Below, one piece after another: positions 45,846 through 54,412 of a DNA stretch of 64,000 bases. The position numbers and the translations under genes were made by a program. The DNA lies in the NCBI RefSeq assembly GCF_009497155.1, contig NZ_WINI01000001.1, forward strand, positions 434,001 through 498,000. Direction: 5' to 3'. The DNA is from Glaciimonas soli. Its GTDB lineage: Bacteria > Pseudomonadota > Gammaproteobacteria > Burkholderiales > Burkholderiaceae_D. Below the pieces are notes generated by a model, which was not told where the DNA came from, ran no database searches, and was given only the letters and a program-made list of their open reading frames with translations. Numbering within the stretch: position 1 is the first letter of the stretch; each line of letters opens with the position of its first letter.

Positions 45846-46963
45846 TTCAACTCGATCAACTCAGTAAAGTATTTACTCAAAAAAATGGCAGTAAAGTTAA
45901 AGCAGTGGATGAGGTTAACCTGACGGTTGCCGAAGGTGAAATCTGCGTATTCCTGGGCCCCTCAGGCTGCGGCAAAACTACCACTCTAAAAATGATCAAC
46001 CGCTTGATTATGCCGACTTCCGGTCGTGTGCTGTTGAATGGTGAAGATACTTCTGATCTCGATGAAGTCAGCCTGCGTCGGAAAATCGGCTATGTGATCC
46101 AGCAAGTCGGTTTGTTTCCCAACATGACCATTGAAGAAAACATTACTGTGGTGCCGCGCTTGCTCGGCTGGGACAAGAAACGTTGCCACGAGCGCGCTAC
46201 CGAATTGATGGCAATGGTGGCGCTCGATCCCAAACGTTTTCTGGCGCGCTACCCGCGTGAAATGTCGGGTGGTCAGCAGCAGCGCATCGGCGTGATTCGC
46301 GCACTGGCGGCCGATCCTCCGGTGCTGTTGATGGATGAACCGTTCGGCGCGGTCGATCCGATTAACCGCGAATCGATTCAGAACGAATTTTTCCAGATGC
46401 AACGTCAGCTAAACAAGACTGTCATCATGGTCAGTCACGATATCGATGAAGCGATTAAACTGGGCGACAAGATAGCGATTTTTCGCGCCGGAAAATTGGT
46501 TCAGGTGGACCATCCGGATACTTTATTGGCTCGTCCAAAGGATGAATTCGTCGGCTCTTTTGTCGGCCAGGACGCAACCTTGAAACGTCTGTTGCTGGTG
46601 CGCGCCGGCGATGCTGCTGCCAACTCTGCAACAGTGCGGGAAGACGCCAGTATGGCGACTGCATATGGCGTGATGGATGAGCACGACCACCGTTACGCGA
46701 CAGTCACCAACGCCGACAATCATGCGTTAGGTTATGTGACAAGGCGCGATGCGCGTGGTGCGCTGGGCGCTTGCATAGACAAAATGAAGCCGTTTGCCGT
46801 CAGTGCTGCACCGGACGAGAATCTGCGCGTGGTGCTGTCCAAGATGTACAAGCACAGCACCAGTTGGATGCCCGTGATCGACCAGGACAACAGTTATCTG
46901 GGTGAAGTTACTCAGGATTCAATCGCCGACTATCTCAGTTCCGGCCGTACGCGCACTAAGTAG
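45842..46963 (+). CDS. Osmoprotectant ABC transporter ATP-binding protein with CBS domains
   Basis: ATPase of the importer, 373 residues. It has Walker A GPSGCGKT (39-46), signature MSGGQQQRIGV, Walker B VLLMDEPFGAVDP, and a C-terminal pair of CBS motifs (about 250-365). In OpuA-type transporters CBS domains sense ionic strength or nucleotides and gate transport; here the same role is inferred. It overlaps the permease upstream and is followed by about 150 bases and an AraC-type regulator. Confidence 0.94.
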   Translation: MIQLDQLSKVFTQKNGSKVKAVDEVNLTVAEGEICVFLGPSGCGKTTTLKMINRLIMPTSGRVLLNGEDTSDLDEVSLRRKIGYVIQQVGLFPNMTIEENITVVPRLLGWDKKRCHERATELMAMVALDPKRFLARYPREMSGGQQQRIGVIRALAADPPVLLMDEPFGAVDPINRESIQNEFFQMQRQLNKTVIMVSHDIDEAIKLGDKIAIFRAGKLVQVDHPDTLLARPKDEFVGSFVGQDATLKRLLLVRAGDAAANSATVREDASMATAYGVMDEHDHRYATVTNADNHALGYVTRRDARGALGACIDKMKPFAVSAAPDENLRVVLSKMYKHSTSWMPVIDQDNSYLGEVTQDSIADYLSSGRTRTK

Positions 46964-47114
46964 TTCTTTGGCAGATTCTCACGCGGATGGCGAAAAGCAT
47001 CTGGAACGGGATAATGGATTTGACTTCATCATGGATGCAAAGGTTTTGGTTAAATATACCAAAGGAATCTGGTAGTCAGGCCAGTTATACTACATCCTAT
47101 TTTGCCAAATATTG

Positions 47115-48143
47115 ATGCTTCATATGGAAAAAGGCAGTGTATCCATCCACTTTGTTCAGTCTGCACTGCGCTCAATACATGAACGCGGCTTAGACACAGC
47201 TGCACTGCTAAGTGAAGTGGGTATTGCTCCCGCTTTGTTGGAGGCCCCGCAAGCACGTGTTTCAGCGACGCATTACGGTGCGCTTTGGTTGGCGGTTGCG
47301 CGTACTTTGGATGATGAGATATTTGGGCAGGACTCACGCCGCATGAAGGTTGGAAGTTTTGCGATGATGTGCCACACACTGATTCATTGCACAACACTAA
47401 AAAGCGCGTTGTTATGCATGCTGCGATTTTTCAATTTGTTGCTGGACGATTATCGCTGCAGCCTGGTTAGCGAAGGACGGTATAGTCGTATTGTGATTCA
47501 AGAACGTGCTCTCAATCAGCCACAGAGGGTGTTCGGGCACGAGACTTTATTGATGATGCAGCATGGTCTGGCCTGCTGGCTGATCGGACGGCGCATACCG
47601 ATTGTGGCTGCAGCCTTCGCTTATCCAGAGCCGGTTTATAGTGCCGAGTACCGTTTAATGTATTCAACTCAGCTACGATTTAACGAAATAGCCACCTCCC
47701 TCACCTTTGATCAAACCTACCTGACACTTCCGGTCATTCAAAACGAACTGACAGCCAAGGAATTTCTCCGTGGCGCACCTGCAAATATTGTTCTTAAGTA
47801 TAAGAACAGTTCGAGTTTTTCGGCCAAAATCCGGCGCAGACTGCAAGCGACAGCGGGCACGGAATGGCCGGATTTTGATGCATTTTCTGCGGGCTTGAAC
47901 ATGACGCGATCGACTCTGCGCCGGCGCCTGGAGGAGGAAGGGCAATCATTTCAAGCCATTAAAGATCAGTTGCGCCGCGATATGGCAATCGATTCACTTT
48001 GTCATTCTTCAAAAAGTGTTATTGATATATCCGTGGAATTGGGTTTTGCGGAACCTAGTGCATTTCACCGGGCGTTTAAAAAATGGACGGGGGCGTCGCC
48101 GGGAGAATATCGGCAACGGATGCATAAGATGGATGGGATGTGA
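47115..48143 (+). CDS. AraC-family transcriptional regulator
   Basis: A 342-residue regulator with an N-terminal ligand-type domain of the arabinose-binding-like group found in OruR/ArgR-type AraC proteins (about 15-210) and a C-terminal double helix-turn-helix (MTRSTLRRRLEEEGQSFQAI and ISVELGFAEPSAFHRAFKKW). I take the ATG at 47115; a TTG just before it and an ATG three codons later (47124) are alternatives. It follows the osmoprotectant operon and could regulate it or nearby catabolic genes; in pseudomonads an AraC-type protein (MmsR) controls mmsAB, but the distance here makes that a guess. Confidence 0.9.
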   Translation: MLHMEKGSVSIHFVQSALRSIHERGLDTAALLSEVGIAPALLEAPQARVSATHYGALWLAVARTLDDEIFGQDSRRMKVGSFAMMCHTLIHCTTLKSALLCMLRFFNLLLDDYRCSLVSEGRYSRIVIQERALNQPQRVFGHETLLMMQHGLACWLIGRRIPIVAAAFAYPEPVYSAEYRLMYSTQLRFNEIATSLTFDQTYLTLPVIQNELTAKEFLRGAPANIVLKYKNSSSFSAKIRRRLQATAGTEWPDFDAFSAGLNMTRSTLRRRLEEEGQSFQAIKDQLRRDMAIDSLCHSSKSVIDISVELGFAEPSAFHRAFKKWTGASPGEYRQRMHKMDGM

Positions 48144-48231
48144 TTGTATAGCTTGCCCTAATAACGGTTTTCTTGATTGGGTCGTCACTGCGCGGTGATG
48201 GCGATGTCGGGAAATGGCCCGACAGCGACTC

Positions 48232-48257
48232 ACTTTTCTTGCTTCGCCAGGAAAAGT
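48232..48257. repeat. REP-like short hairpin
   Basis: ACTTTTC (48232-48238) and GAAAAGT (48251-48257) flank TTGCTTCGCCAG. Similar C-TTTTCTT-GCTTCGCC-GAAAAG segments recur between genes in many Burkholderiales genomes (from memory, unverified). Only one copy was noticed in this window. Confidence 0.35.
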
Positions 48258-48320
48258 AAGCAAAAGAAGGACAGATGCACTGTTCCTGCCATTATGTTTT
48301 GCTCAAAAGCTAAGTCCAAT

Positions 48321-48352
48321 AAAAAAACCACCTGAATTCAGGTGGTTTTTTT
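48321..48352. terminator. Bidirectional rho-independent terminator
   Basis: A perfect 32-base palindrome centred on GAATTC, with A7 on the left and T7 on the right around ACCACCTGAATTCAGGTGGT. It separates the convergent AraC-type gene (plus) and cytochrome c gene (minus) and can end both transcripts. Confidence 0.9.
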
Positions 48353-48370
48353 CAATCAGCTACTTGCCGA

Positions 48371-48724
48371 CTATTTACGCAATACTAAACTGCCCGGCAA
48401 ACTATGCAAATAGGCCGCGATGTTATCAATATCTTTATCATTGAGCGGTGCCACCTGCCCGACCATAATGGCATTGCCACGTCCATTTGGACCATCCGCA
48501 CCGCGCTTATAGGCATGTAATGCGTGCGCCAGATAATCAGCATGCTGCCCAGCTAATTTAGGGTAAGTCGGATCTATCGGGGTATTGAAATCTGCGCCAT
48601 GGCAGGCAAAGCAAGAATATTTTTTAACCGCCGCTTCACCAGCAGCGATATTACCGCTCGCCATACTATTCATCGCGGCACTTGCTGAGAGCAAAAATAT
48701 CAGGCTAACAAGAATTTTTTTCAT
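48371..48724 (-). CDS. Class I cytochrome c (c553-like)
   Basis: Small periplasmic electron carrier, 117 residues. A signal peptide of about 22 residues is followed by the heme-binding motif CFACH (C38, C41, H42). A methionine in IMVGQVAPL or nearby is the likely distal ligand. The motif, the PKLAGQHADYLAHAL segment and the C-terminal DIDNIAAYLHSL are typical of c553/c4-half proteins. The ATG at 48724 has GAGGAAA upstream. It lies 19 bases after a second, similar cytochrome c gene; together they resemble the two halves of a diheme c4. Confidence 0.93.
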   Translation of the reverse strand: MKKILVSLIFLLSASAAMNSMASGNIAAGEAAVKKYSCFACHGADFNTPIDPTYPKLAGQHADYLAHALHAYKRGADGPNGRGNAIMVGQVAPLNDKDIDNIAAYLHSLPGSLVLRK

Positions 48725-48743
48725 CTGTGGTTTCCTCTTATTT

Positions 48744-49067
48744 TCACTTCTTTTGCTGAGAATAATAAGCTGCTACATCAGCCATATCTTGTTCCGACAG
48801 ACTTGCGGCAATTCCGCGCATGGTGGGGTTTTTACGCGTTCCCTCTTTGTATTCTTTCAGCGCTGCTTCAATGTATTTTGCAGATTGCGCGCCTAACATT
48901 GGCACTGGAAAAACCTCGGGGAAGCTAGCTTTATAGCCGGGAATGCCATGGCATCCTATGCACATTGAAACCTTATTTTCAGCTGCCTTAGCATTGCCTA
49001 CAACGTCCGCTGCTGCGGCGATGTGAGCAACACTCGCAAGTGCGAGAAGTGCAATTAGTTTTTTCAT
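48744..49067 (-). CDS. Class I cytochrome c
   Basis: Periplasmic monoheme cytochrome, 107 residues with a signal peptide of about 20 residues (MKKLIALLALASVAHIAAAA) and heme motif CIGCH (C36, C39, H40). The MRGIAASLSEQDMADVAAYY end includes the likely distal Met. I start at the ATG at 49067; the open frame extends to 49136 without adding a credible leader. It is co-directional with the neighbouring cytochrome c gene and likely co-transcribed. Electron partners are not visible in the window. Confidence 0.92.
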   Translation of the reverse strand: MKKLIALLALASVAHIAAAADVVGNAKAAENKVSMCIGCHGIPGYKASFPEVFPVPMLGAQSAKYIEAALKEYKEGTRKNPTMRGIAASLSEQDMADVAAYYSQQKK

Positions 49068-49483
49068 AATAGCTGAGGGTAAATAGCGGGTAGATTTAAA
49101 AAAATGAACCGGTACTTTTATATTTCTTATTGCCATTGGTTTAATGCGATTTAGTGAGGGTATTGTAGTAATTTTATTGCGTACCTGACACTAAAACCGA
49201 CTAATTCTAACCCAAGATCAATAGCTAGTCCACGTCTAACAATTGCCTTAATGCAATCTCGTTTTAAGGCATATTAACCTTGTAATGTGTGGCAGCCATG
49301 CTGTTAACACAACGGAAAAATCCAGCATCATCTGTCTGTCGCCGCCGAGACACAATGCTGTTCGCTCTCACATTCACAAGGCACAAAGCGTGCGAAATCA
49401 TAATACAGTAAAGAGATCAGAGCTTACTATTTTCACAATATGGATTATTACTAAAAGCTATATTCCAAGCAGACCGGCATCAA
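49068..49483. other. Intergenic region upstream of the cytochrome pair
   Basis: About 415 AT-rich bases without a gene, holding the cytochrome c promoter. The only clear structure is TGCCTTAA (49244-49251) with TTAAGGCA (49264-49271), a stem with a 12-base loop and no T-run. Confidence 0.5.
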
Positions 49484-51718
49484 TTAATGGTGTTTTTTTT
49501 CAATCACAATCTCATCTTGTGTTGACTCAATCGGCGCTGCGTCTACTACAGTAGCGGCCGATGCCGTAGACGGCGCGTCCGGGAAAATGAAAAAACGTGG
49601 CGAGGTAGTAAAGCGTCGCAACACCGCACGAAATACCACACGACGAATCCGTGGCGGAACCGCCCGGGCGCGCAGCGCTAAAGTCAGGGCGCACGCAAAT
49701 GAGACACCAACATTGAGTAATCCAATACTCGCAATTCCGCAGACCGCCAGCCAAAACTGCGGAGTCAACAAGCTTTGCCATCCCAAACTGCTCGCCGCGG
49801 CGGTCAGTGATCCAGTAGCCAAAGTGACATGACGGACATCCAGATGCAAGCCGAAGAACTGCGCGATTACCGGCGACATGCCCAGCAAAAATCCAAGAGA
49901 GATATTGCCGACGATTAGCGCCACATTGCGATCCAGCCAGGTCGCCCAACGTTCAGCCCTCACCGCGCCCAAAATATAGACCAAACGACGCTGATGACTC
50001 AATGCTTCACGCAAACGCCGAAGCGCAAACCAGTTATCCGCAAATCCTGAAGCCAAACTGGATAACCACAATAAAACGCCTGTCAGCGCCGCGAAAAATG
50101 GCGTTAACCCAATAATCGAAAGACCTTGGATAGTATCGTTCGCATGCTGCGCATCCATCACAGGCGCGTGAAAAATGAATGTCATAACCAGAGAGATCGC
50201 CAGCATAGTGGGCACCACCGCCATCAAATTCCCCAATACGGCCGCTGCTTGCGAACGCAATATTTGCGCGATTTCCACTAATAATCCACGCAAACCTTCT
50301 ATCGTATCCAATTGCTCCATCTTGGCTGCCAAAGCTGGCGCCGTGACGGCTGGTTGTTTGGTCGCCAGCGCGCCACCAATGGCCGAGATCGCCAAAAAGC
50401 TCACGGCATAATTGAGCGAAGCAAATATACCTTCAAAAAATCGTGCGAATCCTACCGACGACAGCAAGGTTTTCCCAAGAACAGTGAAAGCGGTGAGCAC
50501 GCCGCCACGACTGGCGGCTTTTAGCATCGAGCGGTACTCTGCATTATCACGAGCGATATAGTGCTCTCCATGATCAGCATTACGCTCAACCATCTTGCGT
50601 GCCAATAAAGAAAAACTGCGGCCAATCAATCCGCGGATTGAAGCACGGTGATGGTGTGCCACAATAAAATCGACCAATAACATCTGGATTTGCCCAGCCA
50701 TAGGGTTACTCTGTTTGGTCGCAATAGTAATGTCATCAAACTCGGGAAGCGATAGTACCAATACGTCATCCGCAACAAACGCAGCAGATTGTGCCGTCGC
50801 TGCCGCACGTAAATCAATCAAATGCGTGATGCGATTTAAGTGCGCACGCATCCGCTCTACCCTATACACCAGACTCACCGAGACGCCATATTCATCAAGA
50901 TGCGCATAAATTCGATCAGTTTGTGCCTGACATACCGCGATCAGCATCCTTACGCTGCGAAGCGCTGCTTGTGTGGACGGCGCATTTCCCCTGTGTTGCA
51001 AATATTTTTCCAGCTCGCGTCGCAATACTGAAAACGGCGTCGATTGCAACGGCATTTTGGGATCAAGCCGGTCGCGAAAGGCTTTACTCAATCCATCGGC
51101 CAACACAACAGTCATCAGATACAGCAAGGCTTCATCAATTTGCTGTAAGTACACGTGTGAGATATTGACGTCTGATGTCAATTTCCATATCCGGCTCAGC
51201 GTATTGGCATCTAGTTCGAGCAGCCAATCTACGTCATCCGGATGAGGAAACATCGCGGTAAACAACACGGACAGATCGGGTTCAGAAGGTGGCTTCGGTA
51301 GCACATGCTTAAAAATGTGCTCAGATAATTCGCTAAAGAAAGCGGGCTCGGCCGGCAAACCAGTAGCACAAAACAACTCTGGTCCGGCGGCCTCACGCAA
51401 AGTTTTTTGCAACGTAGTTTGTACGATGCGACGCACATCCTTATGCGTATCAAGCCAATCCAACACAAACAGAACACGCTGTTGCTTAACGCGCCGCCAT
51501 GCATCATCTTCCAATAGGGATACCGTAGCTTCGTGTCGAACCCACTCTGCAATATCCACCACCCAATTGGCACGCTCTTGCCAGGTCGCGAAAGGATTGG
51601 CGCGCCGCATCAATGATTCAACTTGTGCTGCATAATGGATGTGCTGTTTGCGCTGATAACGATCGCCATTGCGAAAGCGTTGCCACATGACTCGTAAACG
51701 CAGGAGAAATATTTTCAT
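49484..51718 (-). CDS. PF10136-family membrane protein (annotated 'site-specific recombinase')
   Basis: A 744-residue protein. The first 400 residues are soluble and helical; the rest has several TM helices (about 425-450, 505-530, 545-570, 620-650, 675-710). It matches the family named site-specific recombinase Gcr after a neisserial gene (from memory). I see neither a serine-recombinase nor a tyrosine-recombinase active site, so the name is probably misleading and the true role is unknown. I start at the ATG at 51718 (MKIFLLRLRV); the frame is open to 51784. The C-terminus ends in an acidic then basic tail. Confidence 0.85.
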   Translation of the reverse strand: MKIFLLRLRVMWQRFRNGDRYQRKQHIHYAAQVESLMRRANPFATWQERANWVVDIAEWVRHEATVSLLEDDAWRRVKQQRVLFVLDWLDTHKDVRRIVQTTLQKTLREAAGPELFCATGLPAEPAFFSELSEHIFKHVLPKPPSEPDLSVLFTAMFPHPDDVDWLLELDANTLSRIWKLTSDVNISHVYLQQIDEALLYLMTVVLADGLSKAFRDRLDPKMPLQSTPFSVLRRELEKYLQHRGNAPSTQAALRSVRMLIAVCQAQTDRIYAHLDEYGVSVSLVYRVERMRAHLNRITHLIDLRAAATAQSAAFVADDVLVLSLPEFDDITIATKQSNPMAGQIQMLLVDFIVAHHHRASIRGLIGRSFSLLARKMVERNADHGEHYIARDNAEYRSMLKAASRGGVLTAFTVLGKTLLSSVGFARFFEGIFASLNYAVSFLAISAIGGALATKQPAVTAPALAAKMEQLDTIEGLRGLLVEIAQILRSQAAAVLGNLMAVVPTMLAISLVMTFIFHAPVMDAQHANDTIQGLSIIGLTPFFAALTGVLLWLSSLASGFADNWFALRRLREALSHQRRLVYILGAVRAERWATWLDRNVALIVGNISLGFLLGMSPVIAQFFGLHLDVRHVTLATGSLTAAASSLGWQSLLTPQFWLAVCGIASIGLLNVGVSFACALTLALRARAVPPRIRRVVFRAVLRRFTTSPRFFIFPDAPSTASAATVVDAAPIESTQDEIVIEKKHH

Positions 51719-52057
51719 TTTTTTATTATTAGTGGATTGAATATTGAAGACTGAAGAACAAAAATAGATGCAAACGTATCGCAATTAAATACGGTTGGCA
51801 CTACGAAAATTCTTCTTTCAATGGAAAAGAAACGCAGAAAAACATTGTTGCATTGCCTGCGTAGGGGATATGCTGTTTTTACAAGAGGGGATATTATTTC
51901 AAGCATTAGAGCTTCCCTTCGATTTTTCAACGACTTTATAAGTCACAATCTGCAACAGCTGCAAGTGGTAGCCTTGTCGGCTCGCTGCTAAAAGCACTCT
52001 TAAAATACGTTCATAGATTTATACTGCAGTATCTTTTCTTCTAGATGACATCACACT
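51719..52057. other. Divergent region before moxR
   Basis: About 340 AT-rich bases between divergent genes. ATACTGCAGTAT (52021-52032) is a perfect 12-bp palindrome 26 bases before the moxR ATG and may be an operator. I see no coding sequence. Confidence 0.5.
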
Positions 52058-52912
52058 ATGCGACAAGAAACACGCTTTGAAGGTTCCCGCAACTACGTTG
52101 CAACAGACGATCTGAAACTGGCCGTCAACGCCGCGCTCATTCTGCAAAGACCATTGTTGATCAAGGGTGAGCCAGGCACAGGAAAAACCATGTTGGCCGA
52201 AGAAGTGGCTGCGGCACTCGATATGCCTTTATTGCAATGGCATATCAAATCGACCACCAAAGCACAGCAAGGTTTATATGAATACGATGCCGTGTCGCGT
52301 TTGCGTGATTCACAATTAGGTGATGAACGCGTCAAGGATATCCACAATTACATCGTGCAAGGTGTATTGTGGCAAGCCTTCAACGCGGATCAACAAGTAG
52401 TTTTATTGATTGATGAGATAGACAAAGCCGACATAGAGTTCCCCAATGATTTGTTACGAGAACTCGATCGCATGGAATTTTATGTGTATGAGACTCGGCA
52501 GATGGTCAAAGCCAAGCACCGGCCATTGGTCATCATTACGTCGAACAATGAAAAAGAATTGCCGGATGCTTTCTTGCGCCGCTGCTTCTTTCATTACATC
52601 AAGTTCCCCGACAAAAAAACCATGCACGACATTGTTGACGTGCATTTTCCTCACTTGAAAAAAGATTTACTGGCGCAAGCACTAGAAACGTTTTATCAAG
52701 TGCGCGAAGTCGCTGGTTTGAAGAAAAAACCGTCCACATCCGAATTGCTGGATTGGTTAAAATTATTGTTAGCCGAAGATATACCGGCCTCAGCTTTGCA
52801 TAGTGTTGATGCCAAAGCCATTGTGCCGCCGTTACATGGCGCACTGCTTAAAAACGAACAAGATGTGCACTTATTTGAACGTCTGGTGTTTATGGCAGGT
52901 AAAAATCGCTGA
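52058..52912 (+). CDS. MoxR-family AAA+ ATPase
   Basis: A 284-residue AAA+ protein of the MoxR branch. Walker A is GEPGTGKT (37-44), Walker B LLIDEIDKAD, and sensor 1 IITSNNEKELPDAFLRRC. MoxR ATPases usually work as chaperones with a VWA-domain partner to mature metal enzymes or complexes, and such a partner is encoded 30 bases downstream. The substrate complex is not apparent from the neighbours. Confidence 0.94.
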   Translation: MRQETRFEGSRNYVATDDLKLAVNAALILQRPLLIKGEPGTGKTMLAEEVAAALDMPLLQWHIKSTTKAQQGLYEYDAVSRLRDSQLGDERVKDIHNYIVQGVLWQAFNADQQVVLLIDEIDKADIEFPNDLLRELDRMEFYVYETRQMVKAKHRPLVIITSNNEKELPDAFLRRCFFHYIKFPDKKTMHDIVDVHFPHLKKDLLAQALETFYQVREVAGLKKKPSTSELLDWLKLLLAEDIPASALHSVDAKAIVPPLHGALLKNEQDVHLFERLVFMAGKNR

Positions 52913-52942
52913 CAGCACAATAAGTTTTACAAGGTATTCTCT

Positions 52943-54112
52943 ATGCTGATTGATTTTTTCTATGTGCTGAAAGATGCAAAAATTCCAGTGTCGATTAAAG
53001 AATTTTTGCTTCTGCTAGAAGCATTGCAAAAGCAAGTCATCGCGCCATCGATTGATAATTTTTATTTTCTGGCGCGCACTACCTTAGTCAAAGATGAAGC
53101 GCATTACGATAAATTTGATCGCGCTTTCGGCTTGTATTTCAAAGGAATACAAACGCTCTTTGAAAAAAATCCCGAGATTCCGTTAGATTGGTTAGTCCAA
53201 CGGATTAAACGCGATCTGTCACCGGAACAATTGGCGCAGCTGGAAAAATTCGGCTACGACAAAATGATGGATAGGCTTAAGCAGTTGCTGGAAGAACAAA
53301 AGGAACGGCACGAAGGCGGTAACAAATGGATAGGCACTGGTGGCACATCCCCGTTTGGTCACGGCGGCACCAATCCTGAGGGAATACGCATTGGCGGCAA
53401 AGGCGGCAACCGCACGGCCGTGAAAGTATGGGAAGCACGCACTTACCGTGACTACGACGATGAGCGCGAACTGAACACGCGCAATATTAAAGTGGCATTG
53501 CGTCGCTTACGTAAATTTGCGCGTGAAGGCGTACAAGAAGAATTGGCGTTAGATGACACTATCCGCGCCACCGCCAATAACGCTGGCTATCTGGATATCA
53601 AGATGCAGGCCGAACGTAAAAACAATATCAAAGTACTGATGTTGCTAGACGTCGGTGGCAGCATGGATGATCACATTAGTCGTACTGAAGAATTATTTTC
53701 TGCCGCCAAAACCGAATTCAAACATATGGATTTTTTTTATTTCCATAATTGCGTCTACGATTACGTTTGGAAAAATAATCACCGCCGTCATGCAGAACGT
53801 TTCGACACATGGGATATTCTGCGCAAATACAAACCGGATACCAAACTGATTTTCGTTGGCGACGCCACCATGAGCCCGTATGAGATTTTACAACCAGGCG
53901 GATCAGTGGAATACAGCAATCCAGAAGCAGGTGCCGAATGGCTGCAGCGCTTTACCAGCGCCTTCCCTAAGTTCATCTGGCTCAATCCGGAGCCGGAAGG
54001 TATCTGGCAATACCGGCAATCAGTCGATATTATCCGTAAATTGATGAATAATCGTATGTTTGGCCTGACTATAGATGGCTTGGAACGTGGAATGCAGTTG
54101 TTGAGTAAATAA
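52943..54112 (+). CDS. VWA-domain protein, CoxE-like partner of MoxR
   Basis: A 389-residue protein of the group often labelled VWA or CoxE-like. The N-terminal 200 residues are helical and charged, with a Gly-rich segment (about 128-150, GTGGTSPFGHGGTNPEG). The VWA domain starts near residue 230 with the MIDAS motif DVGGS (D236 to S240) and continues with LIFVGDATMSPYEI. It follows the MoxR ATPase closely and the pair is probably one operon and one functional unit. Confidence 0.92.
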   Translation: MLIDFFYVLKDAKIPVSIKEFLLLLEALQKQVIAPSIDNFYFLARTTLVKDEAHYDKFDRAFGLYFKGIQTLFEKNPEIPLDWLVQRIKRDLSPEQLAQLEKFGYDKMMDRLKQLLEEQKERHEGGNKWIGTGGTSPFGHGGTNPEGIRIGGKGGNRTAVKVWEARTYRDYDDERELNTRNIKVALRRLRKFAREGVQEELALDDTIRATANNAGYLDIKMQAERKNNIKVLMLLDVGGSMDDHISRTEELFSAAKTEFKHMDFFYFHNCVYDYVWKNNHRRHAERFDTWDILRKYKPDTKLIFVGDATMSPYEILQPGGSVEYSNPEAGAEWLQRFTSAFPKFIWLNPEPEGIWQYRQSVDIIRKLMNNRMFGLTIDGLERGMQLLSK

Positions 54113-54412
54113 CTGATATTAACCAGAATCGGGGCAGCGCTGGCACGGTAAGCTCGCTATACGGCGAAATGCATAGAGAAAGAAGTTAACTTCAAAGTTC
54201 GTTATCTAAACACAATCCTCTTTCCAATATCCACGCCATAAGTCGGTGAGCGCATCATGCCGACACTGCCCCGACTCTGGCTAACATCCGTTTACTGATT
54301 AAAAATCAACAGCATTAATTACCCTCTTCCCGTTTTTTCATTAGAATGCGCACAGAGAATACTCTGAGCACTTTTCGTTTTCATATCAAATAACAAATTT
54401 ATTCCCATTTGC
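54113..54412. other. Intergenic region before parE
   Basis: About 300 bases with no gene. It is dominated by the 166-bp inverted-repeat element (54119-54284); the parE promoter should lie between that element and 54413. Confidence 0.6.
54119..54284. repeat. 166-bp element bounded by 19-bp inverted repeats
   Basis: TTAACCAGAATCGGGGCAG (54119-54137) and CTGCCCCGACTCTGGCTAA (54266-54284) are inverted repeats matching at 17 of 19 positions. Inside, GGCA and TGCC near the ends can extend the pairing after an internal loop. It begins seven bases after the VWA gene stop. It could be a miniature inverted-repeat element or a structured RNA. I found no clear target-site duplication. Confidence 0.6.

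Noticed and set aside
49484-51718. A mobile element suggested by the 'site-specific recombinase' label
   Set aside because: No recombinase motif, flanking repeats or cargo; the family is chromosomal in related bacteria.
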